Positions 31,902 to 34,088 of a stretch of 34,088 nt of DNA are shown here, piece by piece. The notes beneath the pieces were generated by a model. The model saw nothing but the letters and a program-made list of their open reading frames with translations, did not search any database and was not told the DNA's origin. The DNA is from Candidatus Roizmanbacteria bacterium RIFCSPHIGHO2_12_FULL_38_13. GTDB lineage: Bacteria > Patescibacteriota > Microgenomatia > UBA1406 > GWC2-37-13. Location: the NCBI GenBank assembly GCA_001789555.1, contig MFZZ01000044.1, positions 15,924-50,011 of the forward strand, read 5' to 3'. A program made the translations under genes and the position numbers. Every line of letters begins with the position of its first letter. Position 1 is the stretch's first letter.

Positions 31902-32788
31902 GGTTGTTTTAGAATCTTTCTTACTAATTCGTAAAACTCTCCAGCAATCTGTTTCCCACGTTCATTTGGGATAGGATTTTGATGTGGCCGGCCACCCTGA
32001 GAGTACAAAGTGGCGATAACAGCAGTAGTCAACTTCTTACCAGCTACAGGACTCCATGAATCCACTATATCTTTTATTATTGCTGCGGCAAATAAAATAT
32101 TATGTTTTTGGTTAATTAAATAGGTATAAAGGTGTATCCGAGCTTCTTGATTGAGTCTTTTAAAAGGTAATTTCGGATCTTTTGTATTGGGGTTATACAA
32201 ACCAAGTTTTATAATGTTATTGGCAGTATCTGTCTTTACTTGGGCAATACCGACTGACGTGTTGCCCCCTATAATCTCTACACCCACGACATCAAGCATT
32301 TCTTCAAATGGAAGCAAACGTGCGATTTCATCAACAATAATCGCTCCAAGTAGATAGGGATCAAGGGTGAATATCTTAGCAGCAGCAAAAACAATACTTC
32401 GAACTCTCTTGAGTTTTTTCTTTACGCCTTCAACAAGCACTTCTGACTGTCCAACCGGCTTTATGAATTGTTCGGTTTTTTGTAAATGTGTGCGATATAA
32501 TTCTATGAAAAGATTAAGTACTGGTAAAATTTTTGTAACATTAGTATTGTGTAAATAGAGAATGAGGTTCTTGGCTGTAATTGAAAGAGCGTCAAATTCA
32601 TCACTTTCGGAAACTTTTGGATATGTACGAATGTATGTGGTGCTCCCTCTTTTAACCACATACGCTCCATTAATTTCCCCCGCACGTGCCAACTTGACAG
32701 CTTTTTCTAGTGAATATGCGTCTAGTTCCTCCGTAACAAAAACTAAACTTTTTCTTTTAGAATTTGTTACAATTAATACTATTTTCAT
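31898..32788 (-). CDS. Two-domain protein: DUF3892-like N-terminus and lysozyme/transglycosylase-like C-terminus
   Basis: 296 residues. The first 80 (SLEKAVKLARAGEINGAYVVKRG, then TYIRTYP) look like the small DUF3892 beta-domain. From about 130 a helical domain has LLGAIIVDEIAR, with E154 in the position of a lysozyme-type catalytic glutamate, and TSVGIAQVKTDTA (178-189), the G-x-Q turn of SLT-like and DUF1402-type muramidases. No signal peptide is present, which is odd for a wall enzyme; the coupled downstream gene has a membrane anchor. Domain calls are by eye, with moderate certainty. Confidence 0.68.
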   Translation of the reverse strand: MKIVLIVTNSKRKSLVFVTEELDAYSLEKAVKLARAGEINGAYVVKRGSTTYIRTYPKVSESDEFDALSITAKNLILYLHNTNVTKILPVLNLFIELYRTHLQKTEQFIKPVGQSEVLVEGVKKKLKRVRSIVFAAAKIFTLDPYLLGAIIVDEIARLLPFEEMLDVVGVEIIGGNTSVGIAQVKTDTANNIIKLGLYNPNTKDPKLPFKRLNQEARIHLYTYLINQKHNILFAAAIIKDIVDSWSPVAGKKLTTAVIATLYSQGGRPHQNPIPNERGKQIAGEFYELVRKILKQP

Positions 32789-32864
32789 ACTGACTTAGAG
32801 ATAATTTTGTCATAATCTTTTTATATCCTTTTTTATTACGTCAATAATTTTATCTTTTATTATC

Positions 32865-33083
32865 TCATTTTTTTACTAACAGATTAAGTGCTTTTGCAGT
32901 TTTACTGGTTATAACTTTTCTGCCTGTCCTTGACTCAATATCTACTCTTGCATTACCAGCAACACTTCCTCCTTCTTTTGCAACTTTTTTATTTTGATTA
33001 AAATTTTTTGGTTTTCGTACTTTAGAAATTTCTGTAGTAGAAGTCTCTGCAAGCATATTTAGCACGATTTCTAGGTTCGTCAT
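32865..33083 (-). CDS. C-terminal fragment of a BRO/DinD-type protein, separated by a frameshift
   Basis: 72 residues starting MTNLEIVLNMLAETSTTEIS and containing KVAKEGGSVAGNARVDIESR, the usual C-terminal tail of BRO-N/DNA-damage-inducible-D-like proteins. In intact relatives this follows ...KKENLRDNMTNLE without a break. In a third frame the DNA just upstream reads NLRDNMTNLEIV, so one missing A in the run AAGAAAGAAAC separates it from the ORF at 33080-33691. It is most likely half of one gene, not an independent protein, although an ATGA overlap could permit its translation. Confidence 0.75.
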   Translation of the reverse strand: MTNLEIVLNMLAETSTTEISKVRKPKNFNQNKKVAKEGGSVAGNARVDIESRTGRKVITSKTAKALNLLVKK

Positions 33084-33691
33084 ATTATCTCGTAAGTTTC
33101 TTTCTTGAGACCTTTAAGATTTTTGTACTGCTTGGTTGTAAGACCTGCCCATGCTTTTATAATCTCGTCAGTTAATATTGCAAATTCATGACCTTCTTTG
33201 ACCCCTCGCTTTTCCCATTCATCTGTTAAAGCCTTACGAACTTCAATGCTCTTTAGACGCTGATTAATCCAATCTTTGCTATAACCCTTTTTTAAGTATG
33301 TTTTAAGAGCACGATTTATAGCGAGCTCAGGGTCTGCAATTTCTTCAACTCTTTCATAACCGACTCTGGCTAACCATCGTTTAAATGGTTCGGCTTTGGG
33401 AGAGGGGATAGACTGGATTATGCGAAAAGCGTTTTCAGTATTAACAACTTCCGTCAAGTACATTTTATTATCAGAGGATTTTAATTTCAGTTGTCGACAA
33501 AATGTCGACAACTCAACTCCACTTGATTCTTTTTCTCTCTGTTTCATCCGATACCAGTAATCACGGGGTTTGTCGCTATCAGTTAGTGCTTGAATCATAT
33601 CCACAACGGAAAAATACCATAATTCTTTCTCATTATCCCAATGCCTTCTTATTTTCTTTCCTTGAAAAAGAATAATTTTATGTTTCTGCAT
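33080..33691 (-). CDS. BRO-N domain / DNA-damage-inducible protein D-like protein, N-terminal part
   Basis: 203 residues. GKKIRRHWDNEKELWYFSVVDMIQALTDS is the BRO-N start; LKLKSSDNKMYLTEVVNTE, IIQSIPSPKAEPFKRWLA and EFAILTDEIIKAWAGLT are characteristic of this family of putative DNA-binding regulators and phage antirepressors. The frame ends KGLKKETYEII, whereas intact relatives continue KKENLRDNMTNLE. A single-base loss therefore truncates it; together with 32865-33083 it makes a protein of about 275 residues. Such genes are common in prophages and mobile regions, but no other phage gene is visible here. Confidence 0.82.
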   Translation of the reverse strand: MQKHKIILFQGKKIRRHWDNEKELWYFSVVDMIQALTDSDKPRDYWYRMKQREKESSGVELSTFCRQLKLKSSDNKMYLTEVVNTENAFRIIQSIPSPKAEPFKRWLARVGYERVEEIADPELAINRALKTYLKKGYSKDWINQRLKSIEVRKALTDEWEKRGVKEGHEFAILTDEIIKAWAGLTTKQYKNLKGLKKETYEII

Positions 33692-33713
33692 AACATTTTA
33701 ATGGTAACGTATT

Positions 33714-33942
33714 TTACCTCAATTTTTTTGTCATTTCTAATCCATAGTTATTACCCACAAAAGATGCGATTGCCATAAGGAGAAGTGATACAGTGGTTAC
33801 AGTAAAAAGATAAATCGATCTTTCAGAGAGCGGGAAAACAGATACGGCCGGTTTGATAACAAACCTTTCAAGACCAGTGATTAAAAAGGGGAGTGCGGCT
33901 AGTGCCGAAAGTACTATTATCCTGAGTTTCCCACTTTTTCAT
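33714..33942 (-). pseudogene. Small two-helix membrane protein gene, broken by an extra A after the start codon
   Basis: Absent from the ORF track. On the minus strand a frame reads SGKLRIIVLSALAALPFLIT, then ERSIYLFTVTTVSLLLMAIA and ends MTKKLR at the TAA 33716-33714: two membrane helices with a short loop. Its only plausible ATG (33942) is out of frame by one; ATG-AAAAAGT with one A fewer would read MKSGKLRIIVL and join up. Length 229 = 3x76+1 agrees with one extra base. It is a frameshifted small gene or a sequence error. Function unknown. Confidence 0.55.
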
Positions 33943-34013
33943 TCCAAAATTAAATAGGTATTTTGACAGTATATTTGTTGTTAAAAAGTAGTGTTAAACC
34001 GCACTACGATGAA

Positions 34014-34041
34014 TGTCATTCCCGTGAAGACGGGAATCCAG
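34014..34041. repeat. Short palindromic repeat E
   Basis: TGTCATTCCCGTGAAGACGGGAATCCAG, hairpin ATTCCCGT..ACGGGAAT. It resembles the GTCATTCCCAC..GTGGGAATCCAG part of repeat C and lies directly before the -10 box of the gene at the right edge. Confidence 0.75.
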
Positions 34042-34043
34042 TC

Positions 34044-34049
34044 TATAAT
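34044..34049 (+). promoter_or_regulatory. -10 box TATAAT for the gene at the right edge
   Basis: TATAAT ends 8 nt before ATG 34058, again a leaderless layout. The bases upstream belong to repeat E. Confidence 0.4.
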
Positions 34050-34057
34050 TACCTTGT

Positions 34058-34088
34058 ATGTCTGGTAAAACATATTGTGTTTATATTT
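34058..34088 (+). CDS. N-terminus of a probable GIY-YIG family protein, cut by the window edge
   Basis: ATG opens MSGKTYCVYI and runs off the end. The pattern (K-x-Y-x-V-Y-I within the first ten residues) is how short GIY-YIG nucleases usually begin (YYVYIL..). A TATAAT box 8 nt upstream supports a real start. Only ten residues are visible, so the family call is tentative. Confidence 0.35.
   Translation, partial: MSGKTYCVYI

Noticed and set aside
32865-34088. Prophage or integrated element at the right end
   Set aside because: Only a BRO/DinD-type gene and a possible GIY-YIG start are seen; no integrase, structural phage gene or attachment repeat was found.

Overview
Organism. The window is AT-rich and densely packed. 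It combines leaderless-looking promoters, ATGA-coupled start/stop overlaps, many sugar-nucleotide genes, a lone HypC/hydrogenase set, and palindromic repeats that encode an RHPEL..MPKQVRHD peptide. This suits a Candidate Phyla Radiation (Patescibacteria) genome, perhaps Microgenomates, but that placement is inference from gene style and not from a marker gene. TGA ends many genes here, so the genetic code is standard (not the UGA=Gly code of Gracilibacteria/SR1).

Layout. (1) 1-14 kb: a surface-glycan locus, mostly on the minus strand. A likely operon runs leftward from 13977 to 6584: CDP-glucose synthesis (rfbF, rfbG), an acetolactate-synthase-like TPP enzyme, a sugar SDR, a PseB-type UDP-GlcNAc 4,6-dehydratase, an RmlD-like SDR and a NeuB/PseI-type synthase. 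Two paralogous zinc-finger C-methyltransferases, two GT2 glycosyltransferases and a large multi-pass membrane protein follow. The tail of a second TPP-enzyme paralogue enters at the left edge. (2) 14-20 kb: a zinc-ribbon protein, a methyltransferase carrying two in-frame palindromic repeat insertions, a small plus-strand cluster (divergent methyltransferase, unknown protein, GT-A-like protein) flanked by a duplicated promoter/start segment, a membrane-anchored beta-helix protein, and GDP-mannose dehydratase. (3) 19.9-22 kb: a candidate structured RNA of about 250 nt with its own consensus promoter, directly upstream of glmS. (4) 22-28.5 kb: metallophosphoesterase, flippase, then a hydrogenase module (hypC, EamA transporter, unknown conserved protein, maturation protease) converging on a two-subunit [NiFe] hydrogenase. 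(5) 28.5-34 kb: an ABC exporter pair, a small lipoprotein candidate, a DedA-like protein, a lysozyme-like protein, a split BRO/DinD-type gene, and the first codons of a probable GIY-YIG protein.

How the genes work together. The left half looks like a factory for modified, possibly branched, sugars destined for surface glycan: nucleotide sugars are made, C-branched by methyltransferases and/or the TPP enzyme, reduced by SDRs, then transferred and flipped. GlmS supplies hexosamine. The right half carries a soluble-type hydrogenase with part of its maturation kit.

Most notable: the uncharacterised RNA upstream of glmS; palindromic elements domesticated inside a methyltransferase ORF; a protease gene whose 3' end is antisense to the substrate tail it should cleave; NuoB-like tandem cysteines in the hydrogenase small subunit; recurring -10 boxes 5-10 nt before start codons; and three frame breaks in A-runs in the last 4 kb, which may be sequence errors or real decay.
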